Below are positions 6,291-14,426 of a stretch of DNA of 25,159 bases, piece by piece. This DNA is from Actinoallomurus sp045806665 (GTDB taxonomy: Bacteria > Actinomycetota > Actinomycetes > Streptosporangiales > Streptosporangiaceae). Position 1 is the stretch's first letter. Every line of letters begins with the position of its first letter. The stretch lies in contig JBJMIW010000299.1 of NCBI GenBank assembly GCA_045806665.1, positions 1 through 25,159 of the forward strand, in the 5' to 3' direction. The position numbers and the translations under genes were made by a program. The notes under the pieces are model-generated. The model was not told where the DNA came from. It saw only the letters and a program-made list of their open reading frames with translations, and ran no database searches.

Positions 6291-6314
6291 ATCTGTGGGG
6301 ATGATCACACAGAT
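6291..6314. promoter_or_regulatory. Likely LysR autoregulatory operator
   Basis: ATCTGTG (6291-6297) and CACAGAT (6308-6314) form a perfect 7-bp dyad with a 10-base centre, containing the T-N11-A spacing of LysR boxes. It lies directly before the LysR gene start. Confidence 0.6.
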
Positions 6315-6474
6315 CCCGCCCCTTCGCATCGGGAGACGACCGGGCGGCCCTGCCGCCGGCCTGCCCTCCCCGTCCCCGGCCCGCCTCGCGGCCGTCTCGG
6401 CCCGCCGCCGGACCGCCGCCTGGGCCGATGCCGACCACATTGCGACACGCCACCGGGCAGCCCACAAGGGTGCC

Positions 6475-8826
6475 CTATCGGGTCGCCTTGTCGCGGCGGG
6501 CGGGCTCGCGGCCGGGCGGCTGCGCAGGCCTGGGCCGGGAGGGTGTCTTCGGCACGTCGAGCCGTGCGGCCCCGCCGTTGAGCTTTACCGGCCGCCCGTG
6601 GTGGTCGATCTCCAGCGGGTCGCCGGCCAACAACTCGTACACCGCCTCGTCGTGGTCGATGGTGACCTTCAGGCGCCGCCCCCGGAACCGCATCCGGAAC
6701 GCGAGCCGTGAGATGCCGGGAGGCAACCGGGGCGCGAAGCTCAATCGCGCGGTGTACTGCCGCATCCCGCCGAACCCGGCGACGAGCGCGGTCCACGTCC
6801 CGGCGAGGGAGGCGATGTGCAGCCCGTCGCGCGTGTTGTTCTCCAGGTCGCGCAGGTCTATCAGCGCGGCCTCACCGAGGTAGTCGTGGGCGAGTTCGAG
6901 ATGGGCGGTCTCGGCCGCCATCACCGCCTGGGTCGAGGCCGAGAGAGAGGAGTCCCGCACGGTGAGGCCCTCGTAGTAGACGAAGTCGCGTAGCTTCTGC
7001 TCGTCCGTGAACGCGTCACCGCGCAGGTGCAGGGCGAGCACGAGGTCCGCCTGCTTGACGAGCTGCTTGCGGTAGATGTCGAAGTAGGGATAGTGGAGCA
7101 GCAGCGGATAGTGATCGGGCGGGGTGTTCTCGAAGTCCCAGCGCGCGTGGTGGGTGAAGCCCTCGCTCTGCGGGTGCACCTCGAGCCGCTTGTCCCAGGG
7201 GATGACGACGGCGGCCGCGGCGTCGCGCCAGTCCGCGGTCTCCTCCTCGGTGACGCCCAGCCGGCGCGCCGGCTCGGGGTACTGCTCGGCCAGGTCGGCT
7301 GCGGCCCGGAAGTTCCGCTGGGCCATGAGGTTCGTATAGACGTTGTTGTCCGCCAGCGCGCTGTACTCGTCCGGGCCGGTGACGCCGTCGATGCGGAACC
7401 GCCCCTTGGTGTCGTGGTGGCCGAGGCTGCGCCAGAGCCGCGCGGTCTCCACGAGGAGTTCCAGCCCGATGTCGCGGGCGAAGTCCTCGTCCGCCGTGGC
7501 GTCCATGTAGCGGATCACGGCGTCGGCGATGTCCGCGTTGATGTGGAACGCCGCCGTCCCAGCCGGCCAGTATCCGGAGCACTCCTGGCCGCCGATCGTC
7601 CGCCACGGGAACGCGGCACCGCTCAGCCCGAGCTGCTCGGCCCGTTGCTTGGCCAGGTCGAGCGTCGAGTGCCGCCAGCGCAGGACGTCGGCGGCGGCGT
7701 GCGGCCGGGTGTAGGTCAGCAGCGGCAGCACGAACGACTCGGTGTCCCAGAAGGTGTGGCCGTCGTATCCGGGACCGGTCAGGCCCTTCGCCGGGATGGG
7801 TCGGCGCTCGGCGCGGGCGCCCGCCTGCAGGGTGTGGAACAGGCCGAACCGCACGGCCTGCTGGACCTCCGCGTCGCCGTCCACCTCGACGTCGGCGCCC
7901 GCCCAGAAGTCGTCGAGGAACTCCCGCTGTTCGCGGACGAGTCCGTCCCAGCCGGTCATCCTGGCCGCGGCCAGCGCGGCGATCACCTGGTCGTGCACGG
8001 CGGGCCGGGACCGGCGGCCGGACCAGCCGTAGGCGAGGTACTTCACCAGGGTCAGCCGCTGGCCCGGCTGGAGGCGGGTGGCGACCGTGTAGCGGCAGAC
8101 GTCCTCGAAGCTGTCCGTGGTGATCTTGTATTCGGGGCTCTCGACCTCGTGGCCCATGGCCGCACCGATCCGCAGCCCGCTGTGCCGGGTGCGGTGCACC
8201 ATGACCGCGGTGTCCTTGTCGTTGACCGACTCCTCGCCGACCAGCGGGGACTCCAGCCGCCCGGACACCCGCGGGTCCTTGTCGGGGTCGGGGAGGAACT
8301 CGTTGGTGACGAGTTCGGACTGCACGACGATGCGGACGGGCCGGTCGACCGCCTCGACCTCGTAGTGGATCGCCGCGACGCCCCGCTGCACGAGCGAGAC
8401 CAGCCGGGCCGTACGGATCCGTACGGAGTCGCCCGCCGGGGAGGTCCACTCGACGTTCCGTGTGAGCATGCCCGTGCGGAAGTCCAGCGCCCGCTCGTGG
8501 GAGTTGAGCTCGCCGTAGCGGACGTCGAACGGCTCGTCCTCGACCAGCAGCCGGATCAGCTTGCCGTTGGTCACGTTGATCACGGTCTGCCCGGACTCGG
8601 GATAGCCGTAGCCGGCCTCGGCGTACGGCAGCGGCCGCAGCTCGTACACCGAGTTCAGGTAGGTGCCGGGCAGCCCGTGCGGCTCGCCCTCCTCCAAGTT
8701 CCCGCGCAGGCCGATGTGGCCGTTGGACAGCGCGAACACCGACTCGCTCTGCGCCAGAGTGCTCAGGTCGAGGGTCTGCTCGCGGATGCACCACGGTTCG
8801 ACCGCGTACGCGGACTGCCGGATCAT
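6475..8826 (-). CDS. GH65 family disaccharide phosphorylase
   Basis: A cytoplasmic 783-residue enzyme of the maltose/trehalose/kojibiose/nigerose phosphorylase family; no signal peptide is present. It has the N-terminal beta-sandwich (SNGHIGLRGN at 34-43), the linker and the (alpha/alpha)6 barrel from about 320. In the barrel, GHTFWDTESFVLPLL (356-370) and GVTGPDEY (481-488, Glu487 as general acid) are conserved, and RDSSLSAS (624-631) supplies phosphate-binding serines. GPDEYSAL has Ser where many members have His, which may affect acceptor choice. The reaction releases beta-glucose 1-phosphate; the disaccharide cannot be assigned. The start overlaps the HAD gene's stop by four bases (ATGA), so the two are coupled. 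The C-terminal 30 residues are a Pro/Arg-rich tail of unknown role. Confidence 0.93.
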   Translation of the reverse strand: MIRQSAYAVEPWCIREQTLDLSTLAQSESVFALSNGHIGLRGNLEEGEPHGLPGTYLNSVYELRPLPYAEAGYGYPESGQTVINVTNGKLIRLLVEDEPFDVRYGELNSHERALDFRTGMLTRNVEWTSPAGDSVRIRTARLVSLVQRGVAAIHYEVEAVDRPVRIVVQSELVTNEFLPDPDKDPRVSGRLESPLVGEESVNDKDTAVMVHRTRHSGLRIGAAMGHEVESPEYKITTDSFEDVCRYTVATRLQPGQRLTLVKYLAYGWSGRRSRPAVHDQVIAALAAARMTGWDGLVREQREFLDDFWAGADVEVDGDAEVQQAVRFGLFHTLQAGARAERRPIPAKGLTGPGYDGHTFWDTESFVLPLLTYTRPHAAADVLRWRHSTLDLAKQRAEQLGLSGAAFPWRTIGGQECSGYWPAGTAAFHINADIADAVIRYMDATADEDFARDIGLELLVETARLWRSLGHHDTKGRFRIDGVTGPDEYSALADNNVYTNLMAQRNFRAAADLAEQYPEPARRLGVTEEETADWRDAAAAVVIPWDKRLEVHPQSEGFTHHARWDFENTPPDHYPLLLHYPYFDIYRKQLVKQADLVLALHLRGDAFTDEQKLRDFVYYEGLTVRDSSLSASTQAVMAAETAHLELAHDYLGEAALIDLRDLENNTRDGLHIASLAGTWTALVAGFGGMRQYTARLSFAPRLPPGISRLAFRMRFRGRRLKVTIDHDEAVYELLAGDPLEIDHHGRPVKLNGGAARLDVPKTPSRPRPAQPPGREPARRDKATR

Positions 8827-9593
8827 GCGCGCCCCCTTCCGTCCCGCTCGGTGGGCGCGCCGTCGCGGTCGAGGAGCTCCTCCAGATCGTCGACGATGAT
8901 GTCGGCGCCGTGCGCCTTCAGCGCCGCGGCCTGGCCGATCCGGTCGACGCCGACGACGAACCCGAAGCCGCCCGCGCGGCCCGCCGCCACGCCGGCCAGC
9001 GCGTCCTCGAAGACCGCCGCCCGCGACGGCGGCACGCCGAGCGCCTCGGCCCCGGCCAGGAACATGTCGGGTGCGGGCTTGCCCGCCAGCCCGCGTTGCT
9101 TGGCCGTCAGACCGTCGATCCGCGCGTCGAACAGGTCCGCGATGCCGGCGGCGTCCAGGATCTGCGCGGTGTTGGCGCTGGACGATACGACCGCGGCTGC
9201 CAGGCCGGCCTCGCGCGCGGCCCGCACGTAGCGCACCGACCCGGGGTACACCTCGACGCCGTCCTCGTCGAGCTTGCGCAGGACGAGCTCGTTCTTCCGC
9301 TTGCTCAGTCCCTCGATCGTCGGGGCACCCGGTGGATCGTCCGGCGAGCCCTCGGGCAGGGTGATCCCCCGCGACTCCAGGAACGACCGGGTGCCGTCCT
9401 CACGGCGCTTGCCGTCGACGTACTCGTCGTACTCCTTGACCTTGTCGAACGGCCGGAACGACGGCCCCTCGCGTTGCCGGAGGAACTCGTCGAACATCTC
9501 CTTCCACGCCGCGGCGTGCACCGTGGCGGTGCGCGTCAGGACCCCGACCATGTCGAACAGGCAGGCTGTGATCCCGTCCGGCAGTCCGAGCAT
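8823..9593 (-). CDS. HAD hydrolase, beta-phosphoglucomutase-like, catalytic Asp replaced
   Basis: The 256-residue product belongs to the beta-phosphoglucomutase/phosphatase branch that pairs with GH65 phosphorylases; the expected job is beta-glucose 1-phosphate to glucose 6-phosphate. Start at ATG 9593 follows GGGAGGGGAG. HAD motif II is VVSSSANT, motif III is GKPAPDMF and motif IV is FEDALAG, all intact. Motif I, normally DxDGVLTxTA, reads FDMVGVLTRTA: nucleophile Asp14 is kept, but residue 16 is Val (codon GTC at 9548-9546) instead of the acid/base Asp. A single base change would explain it. Activity may be lost or changed. A cap domain lies at about 25-110 with a long charged insert (KVKEYDEYVDGKRREDG). 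The gene overlaps GH65 by four bases. Confidence 0.9.
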   Translation of the reverse strand: MLGLPDGITACLFDMVGVLTRTATVHAAAWKEMFDEFLRQREGPSFRPFDKVKEYDEYVDGKRREDGTRSFLESRGITLPEGSPDDPPGAPTIEGLSKRKNELVLRKLDEDGVEVYPGSVRYVRAAREAGLAAAVVSSSANTAQILDAAGIADLFDARIDGLTAKQRGLAGKPAPDMFLAGAEALGVPPSRAAVFEDALAGVAAGRAGGFGFVVGVDRIGQAAALKAHGADIIVDDLEELLDRDGAPTERDGRGRA

Positions 9594-9658
9594 GTGTCTC
9601 CCCTCCCAGCGATGACATATGCCTCCCACCCCGTGCCCTCGGGATAAGCGCGCCCAGG

Positions 9659-10687
9659 TCAGGTGGGTAGGCCGACGGCGCGTTCGCCCGTACGGCGCTG
9701 CTGGATGATGACCGCGATGACGAGGAGGGCGCCCTGCGCGACATTCTGCCAGAAGGTGTTGACGCCGACCACGTTCAGGCCGTTGTTGAGGGCGCCGAGC
9801 AGCAGGACCGCCAGCAGCGTCCCGGCGACCCCGCCCTTGCCGCCCTTCAGCGCCGCGCCGCCGAGCGCGGCCGCCGTGATGGACTGCAGTTCCAGGCCCT
9901 CGCTGCCGCTGGTGGGCTGCCCCGACCCGGTCCGGGCCGTGAGGATGATCCCCGCCAGCGCGGCGATGATCCCGGCGAGCACGTACACCGCGATCAGGTA
10001 CTTGTTGATGTTGATGCCGGCCAGCCGGGCGGCGGTGTCGTTACCGCCGATCGCGTAGACGTTCCGCCCGACGTCGGTGTACTTCAGCATCAGGTGGATC
10101 GCCAGCGCGACCAGCAGCAGGATGCAGACCTGCACCGGAAGCCCGGCGATCCGGCCGCGGGCGATGAAGATGAACAGGTCGTCGCCGAGGACGAAGCCCT
10201 GCGCGCGGCCGCCGGAGATGAGCTGGGCGATGCCCTTGTACGCCGCGAGGGTGGCGAGCGTCGCGATGACCGGGTTGACGCGCCCGTAGACGATGACCAG
10301 GCCGTTGACGAGGCCGGCCACGATGCCGACGCCGATGGCGGCGAGGATCCCCAGGAACGGGTTGTGACCGGTGGACATGAACGCCATCGCGGAGATCACC
10401 GAGGCCACGCCGGCCTGGGAGCCGACGGAGATGTCCATCGCGCCGCAGATGATGACGACGGTCTGGACCACCGCCAGGAGCCCGGCCACGGTGGCGGCCT
10501 CGCCGATGACCTGGACGTTCGACCAGGTCAGGTAGCCGGAGTTCAGGAACGTGAAGACGATCACCACGACGAGGAGGGCGGCGACCAGGCTGATGTTCTG
10601 GGGGCCGATCGCGGTCAGGATCCGGCGGGCCGCCCCCTCCTTGGGCTCGGCGTCCACCGGCTCGCGGGCAGTGGTCGTCCTGGTCAT
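9659..10687 (-). CDS. Sugar ABC transporter permease, RbsC/AraH type
   Basis: A 342-residue integral membrane protein of the BPD_transp_2 family that forms the channel of CUT2 sugar importers. About eight to ten hydrophobic segments are visible from residue 33 (SLVAALLVVVIVFTFLN) onward. Diagnostic blocks are VVIICGAMDISVGSQAG, GLVNGLVIVYGRVNPVIATLAT, YAIGGNDTAARLAGIN (the ATPase-coupling loop) and the repetitive AALGGAALKGGKGGVAGTLLAVLLLG. Start ATG 10687 overlaps the stop of the ATPase gene by four bases (ATGA). A 65-base gap separates it from the HAD gene. Substrate is inferred only from the linked binding protein and alpha-galactosidase, so galactose or arabinose type is likely but not proven. 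Confidence 0.94.
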   Translation of the reverse strand: MTRTTTAREPVDAEPKEGAARRILTAIGPQNISLVAALLVVVIVFTFLNSGYLTWSNVQVIGEAATVAGLLAVVQTVVIICGAMDISVGSQAGVASVISAMAFMSTGHNPFLGILAAIGVGIVAGLVNGLVIVYGRVNPVIATLATLAAYKGIAQLISGGRAQGFVLGDDLFIFIARGRIAGLPVQVCILLLVALAIHLMLKYTDVGRNVYAIGGNDTAARLAGININKYLIAVYVLAGIIAALAGIILTARTGSGQPTSGSEGLELQSITAAALGGAALKGGKGGVAGTLLAVLLLGALNNGLNVVGVNTFWQNVAQGALLVIAVIIQQRRTGERAVGLPT

Positions 10688-12201
10688 TCGGTTCCCTCCT
10701 GCACGGTGGTGGACAGGTCCTCGGCCATGGCGAGTCCGAGGATGGCCTCCTCGGTGGCGTCGGCGCGGGCGAGCTCGCCGGTCACGTGGCCGTTCTGCAT
10801 GACGACGATGCGGTCGGCCAGTCCCAGCACCTCGGGGAGCTCGGACGAGATGACGAGGATGGCCACGCCCTCCCGTGCGAGATCGTCGATGAGGTGGTAG
10901 ATCTCGGCCTTGGCGCCGACGTCGATGCCGCGCGTGGGCTCGTCGAGGATCAGCACCTTCGGCTTGCGGGCCAGCCAGCGCGCCAGGACGACCTTCTGCT
11001 GGTTGCCGCCGGACAGCTTGCGGACCTCGTGCTCGATGTCGGGGGTGCGGATGTTCAGCCGGTCGACGTACTCCCGGGTGAGGCGGCGTTCCTCCGCGCG
11101 GCGCACGAACCGGAGCCGGCGGAGCCGGTCGAGCACAACGAGGGAGGTGTTGTCGCGCACCGAACGTTCGAGGAGAAGGGCCTGGGCCTTGCGCTCCTCC
11201 GGGGCGTACCCCATGCCGGCCCGTACGGCGTCGCGCGGCTGGCGGAGGCGCACCGGCCGCCCTGCGACGCGCACCTGGCCGGAGCGGATCGGCAGGTCGC
11301 CGACGATCGCGCCGGCCAGCTCGGACCGGCCGGCGCCGACCAGCCCGGCCAGGGCCACCACCTCGCCCGCCCGTACGCTGAGGCTGACGTCCCGTACGTC
11401 GTCGGTGGTGACGGCGTCGACCTCGAGGACGACCTCGTCGGTGGCCCCGTGCTCCCGGGCGAACATGTCCGAGAGGTCGCGGCCCACCATCATCCGTACG
11501 ATCTCGGCCTCGTCGGTCCGGTCGACGTCGCGGACGCCGACCAGCCCGCCGTCACGGAGGACGGCGATTCGGTCGGCGATCCGGAAGATCTCCTGCATCC
11601 GGTGGGAGACGTAGACGACCGCGAGACCCTCCTCGCGGAGCCGTCGGATCAGCGCGAAGAGCGCCTCGACCTCGTTCTCCGACAATGACGAGGTCGGCTC
11701 GTCGAACGCGATCACCTTGGCGTCGGTGGTCAGGGCGCGGAGGATCTCCACGAGCTGCCGCTGCGCGGGCGTCAGGTGCGAGCCGAGGGCGTCGGGGTCG
11801 AGGACCCGCTCGAAGCCTAGCCGCCGCAGGTCTTCGCGGACGCGGGCGCGGAGCCCGGCGCGATCGAACGCCCGGCCCACCTTGCGGGGCAGCGTGCCGA
11901 GGTAGACGTTCTCGGCCACCGACACGTGCGGCACGATCTCGGGCTCCTGCGGGATCACCCGGATGCCGGCGCGCCGGGCGTCGGCGGGGGCGTGCAGGGC
12001 GAGCGGCTCGCCGTCGAGGACGATCTGTCCGTCGTCCGGGAGGTAGTCACCGTTGATGATCTTGATGAGGGTGGACTTCCCGGCGCCGTTCTCGCCCATG
12101 AGGGCGGTGACGGCACCGCCGGGGAAGTCCAGCGTGACGTCGTCGAGGGCGCGCACCCCGGCGAACCGCTTGGAGATCCCCACGGCCCGGAGTTCCGTCA
12201 T
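10684..12201 (-). CDS. Sugar ABC transporter ATPase with two nucleotide-binding domains, RbsA/AraG type
   Basis: The 505-residue protein has two fused ABC domains, as in CUT2 importers. Domain 1 has a complete Walker A (GENGAGKST, 36-44), a relaxed signature (LTPAQRQ, 143-149) and Walker B AFDEPTSSL (165-173). Domain 2 has the usual degenerate Walker A of this family (GLVGAGRSE, 286-294), a good signature (LSGGNQQ, 396-402) and LILDEPTRGID. Domain 1 is therefore expected to carry most ATPase activity. It powers the permease encoded immediately downstream with a 4-base overlap. A strong hairpin (12242-12267) precedes it and separates it from the alpha-galactosidase gene, so it may be expressed below the binding protein. 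Confidence 0.95.
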   Translation of the reverse strand: MTELRAVGISKRFAGVRALDDVTLDFPGGAVTALMGENGAGKSTLIKIINGDYLPDDGQIVLDGEPLALHAPADARRAGIRVIPQEPEIVPHVSVAENVYLGTLPRKVGRAFDRAGLRARVREDLRRLGFERVLDPDALGSHLTPAQRQLVEILRALTTDAKVIAFDEPTSSLSENEVEALFALIRRLREEGLAVVYVSHRMQEIFRIADRIAVLRDGGLVGVRDVDRTDEAEIVRMMVGRDLSDMFAREHGATDEVVLEVDAVTTDDVRDVSLSVRAGEVVALAGLVGAGRSELAGAIVGDLPIRSGQVRVAGRPVRLRQPRDAVRAGMGYAPEERKAQALLLERSVRDNTSLVVLDRLRRLRFVRRAEERRLTREYVDRLNIRTPDIEHEVRKLSGGNQQKVVLARWLARKPKVLILDEPTRGIDVGAKAEIYHLIDDLAREGVAILVISSELPEVLGLADRIVVMQNGHVTGELARADATEEAILGLAMAEDLSTTVQEGTE

Positions 12202-12241
12202 GTGGCCTCCTCCCCGGCCGGCGGCCGGGCGGCGTGCGAGG

Positions 12242-12267
12242 GCGGGGCGGCCCGGAGGCCGCCCCGC
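12242..12267 (-). terminator. Hairpin between alpha-galactosidase and transporter genes
   Basis: GCGGGGCGGCC (12242-12252) and GGCCGCCCCGC (12257-12267) form a perfect 11-bp stem with a CGGA loop, eight bases after the alpha-galactosidase stop. No T run follows on the minus strand. It could be a partial terminator or a 3' stabiliser. Confidence 0.7.
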
Positions 12268-12274
12268 GTGATGG

Positions 12275-14281
12275 TCAGGAGCAGGTGACCTTGGCGTCGG
12301 CCCAGTCGGCGTGGTCGCTGTCCACGCCGTTGCCGCCGTCGGTGACGATCAGCCGGACGAACTGGGCGCCGGAGACGTCCGCGGTCAGACGCTTGGCCGG
12401 GTCGGCCGTCGTGAGCAGGCCGCTGTCGGCGACCTTGGTGCCGTCGGCCCAGATCTCGAAGGTGACCGAGCCGTTCTTCGTCTTCTCGTCATCCACGCCG
12501 ACGTCGGCGGACACCGCCGTGCAGCGCTTGGCGAGGTAGTACTCGACCGTGCTCGGCGCGTGCGTGCCCAGGCCCTTCTGGTAGACGGTGCCGTTGATGG
12601 TGATTGGGTTCCCGTCGGCGGCCCCGGTCTCGCCGTTGCTCCGGTCCTTCTCGACCGGGCCCCAGCCGTTCGTCGAGCGCACCCACGTCAGGTCGCTGAG
12701 GTAGGAGGTGCCGGACGGCGGCGCGGTCAGCTTCTGCACCGTGACCTGGACGGTGCTCGTCAGGGTCTCGCCGGCGGTCTCGGCCCGGGCGGTCAGCTCG
12801 TACTTTCCTGGTGTGACGTCGGCCGGGGGCCGGACCGTCCAGTTCGTGGTCAGTGACTCGCCGGTCGGCAGTGCCGGCCTCGTCCGCGCCGAGGCGGCCT
12901 TGACCGTCCAGCCGTCGGGGCCGGTCAGCGTGGCGCTGACGTGCAGCGCGGGCCGGCGGCCGGCGTTGGCGACGGTGCTGGTCACCGTGGCGTCCTCACC
13001 GGGCTGGACGATGGGCAGCGCGCCCGGGTAGGCCACCGGCAGGCCGATGCCGAGGTCCACGGCCGGCGGGTACTTCGCCCAGGACCGGTCCGCGGCGACC
13101 CGGTACATCACGGTGCCGTGCGCCGGGACGGTCGCGGCGATCGTGCCGGCCGTCTCGTGCGTGGTGTGCGCCCACAGGTCGCGCACCGTGTACGCGGCCG
13201 CCTCGGGCAGGCCGATCGCGCTCGCGGAGGTGACGATCCGCTGCGGGGAGTCAGCCTCGTTGAACAGCGCCACCGCTCGGTCGCCGTTCGCCAACCGCTT
13301 GGCGAACACGTCGCGGCCGCCCTCGGTGCTGATCGGCGCGCCCTGGACGCCGAGCTTGTCCTGGTCGACGGCGATGACCTCTTTGTTCTCGAGGATCGAC
13401 ATGGTCGCGGCGGACGCCTTGCGCAGGTCGGTGCCGATCAGCAACGGGGCCGCCATGACCGACCAGAGGCTGAAGTGCGAGCGGTACTCGGTGTCGGTCA
13501 TGCCGCCGTTGCCGACCTCGAGCATGTCGGGATCGTTCCAGTGCGCCGGCCCGGCGTACTGGGCCAGGCCCATGTTCTGGTGGACGATCGACAACATCGA
13601 GGAGTAGCTGTCGTTGATGTCGTCCGTGGTGCGCCAGGAGTTGCCGACGTCCTTGGCCCACAGCCAGGGCTTGTTGGAACCCCACTCGCAGATGGCGTAC
13701 AGGATCGGCCGGCCGGTGGCCTTCAGCGCGTCACGCATCTTGGTGTAGCGCTGGATCGCGTCCACGCCCTGGTTGTTGCAGTTGTCGTACTTCAGATAGT
13801 CAACGCCCCACGACGCCCACGTCCTCGCGTCCTGCTCTTCGTGGCCAAGTGCGCCGGGCATGCTGTTCGCGCAGGTGAGGGTGCCCGCGCTGCTGTAGAT
13901 GCCGAGCTTGAGACCCTTGGAGTGCACATAGTCGGCGACCGCCCGGATCCCGTTCGGGAACCGCGTCTTGTTCGGCACCAGATCGCCGTTCGCGTCGCGG
14001 TTGCGCTCGGCCCAGCAGTCGTCGAGGTTGACGTACTCGTAGCCGGCGTCCTTCAGGCCCGAGGACACGAACAGGTCGGCGATGCCCTTGACCATGCCCT
14101 CGTTGAAGTCCGCGCCGCAGTGGGTGGCGTTCCAGTTGTTGAACCCCATCTGCGGGGTCAGGGCCAGGCCGTTGTCGAGCGCCGCGGCCGGCGGTGCGGA
14201 GGTGAGGGCGAGCGCCACGGCGGACGCCGCGCCCACCGCCAGTGCGGCGAGGGCGGAGGTGAGGGAACGGACTGTGCGCAT
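12275..14281 (-). CDS. Secreted GH27 alpha-galactosidase with NEW3 and NPCBM domains
   Basis: A 668-residue exported glycoside hydrolase. ATG 14281 follows GAGGAGAAG and opens a signal peptide (1-35, ending PPAAA). The GH27 barrel runs about 36-310: TPQMGFNNWN, YVNLDDCW, YLKYDNC with nucleophile Asp166, and WRTTDDI with acid/base Asp221 by comparison with human GLA. A C-terminal beta domain lies at about 310-395, a NEW3 domain at about 421-515 (VQPGEDATVTSTVANAG) and an NPCBM domain at about 527-668 (GLGTHAPSTVEYYL). The enzyme hydrolyses terminal alpha-galactosyl residues; GH27 members can also act on beta-L-arabinopyranosides, and the NEW3/NPCBM layout is common in that actinobacterial group. 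It sits between the binding protein and its ATPase, supplying the sugar the importer takes up. Confidence 0.93.
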   Translation of the reverse strand: MRTVRSLTSALAALAVGAASAVALALTSAPPAAALDNGLALTPQMGFNNWNATHCGADFNEGMVKGIADLFVSSGLKDAGYEYVNLDDCWAERNRDANGDLVPNKTRFPNGIRAVADYVHSKGLKLGIYSSAGTLTCANSMPGALGHEEQDARTWASWGVDYLKYDNCNNQGVDAIQRYTKMRDALKATGRPILYAICEWGSNKPWLWAKDVGNSWRTTDDINDSYSSMLSIVHQNMGLAQYAGPAHWNDPDMLEVGNGGMTDTEYRSHFSLWSVMAAPLLIGTDLRKASAATMSILENKEVIAVDQDKLGVQGAPISTEGGRDVFAKRLANGDRAVALFNEADSPQRIVTSASAIGLPEAAAYTVRDLWAHTTHETAGTIAATVPAHGTVMYRVAADRSWAKYPPAVDLGIGLPVAYPGALPIVQPGEDATVTSTVANAGRRPALHVSATLTGPDGWTVKAASARTRPALPTGESLTTNWTVRPPADVTPGKYELTARAETAGETLTSTVQVTVQKLTAPPSGTSYLSDLTWVRSTNGWGPVEKDRSNGETGAADGNPITINGTVYQKGLGTHAPSTVEYYLAKRCTAVSADVGVDDEKTKNGSVTFEIWADGTKVADSGLLTTADPAKRLTADVSGAQFVRLIVTDGGNGVDSDHADWADAKVTCS

Positions 14282-14426
14282 GCGATCTTCTCCTCTAGTG
14301 GAATCGCGCACGGTGAGGCGCCACGGCATGGCGGGCTCTTGGCCGGCCGCACCGCCCCGATCGACCGGCGGGTGCGCCGGCGACATCAGGAGGGGCGGAG
14401 GCTGAGGGGCTGGGCAGGTCAGCGGG

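Noticed and set aside
5356..6465. Minus-strand frame of 369 codons over the LysR gene
   Set aside because: Its translation is Arg/Gly/Pro-rich low complexity; the neighbouring frame holds the complete LysR protein.
7027..9231. Long plus-strand open frame of 734 codons
   Set aside because: It is antisense to GH65 and the HAD gene, shares their third-position pattern in the typical high-GC mirror way, and its translation is Val/Asp/Gly-rich with no domain.
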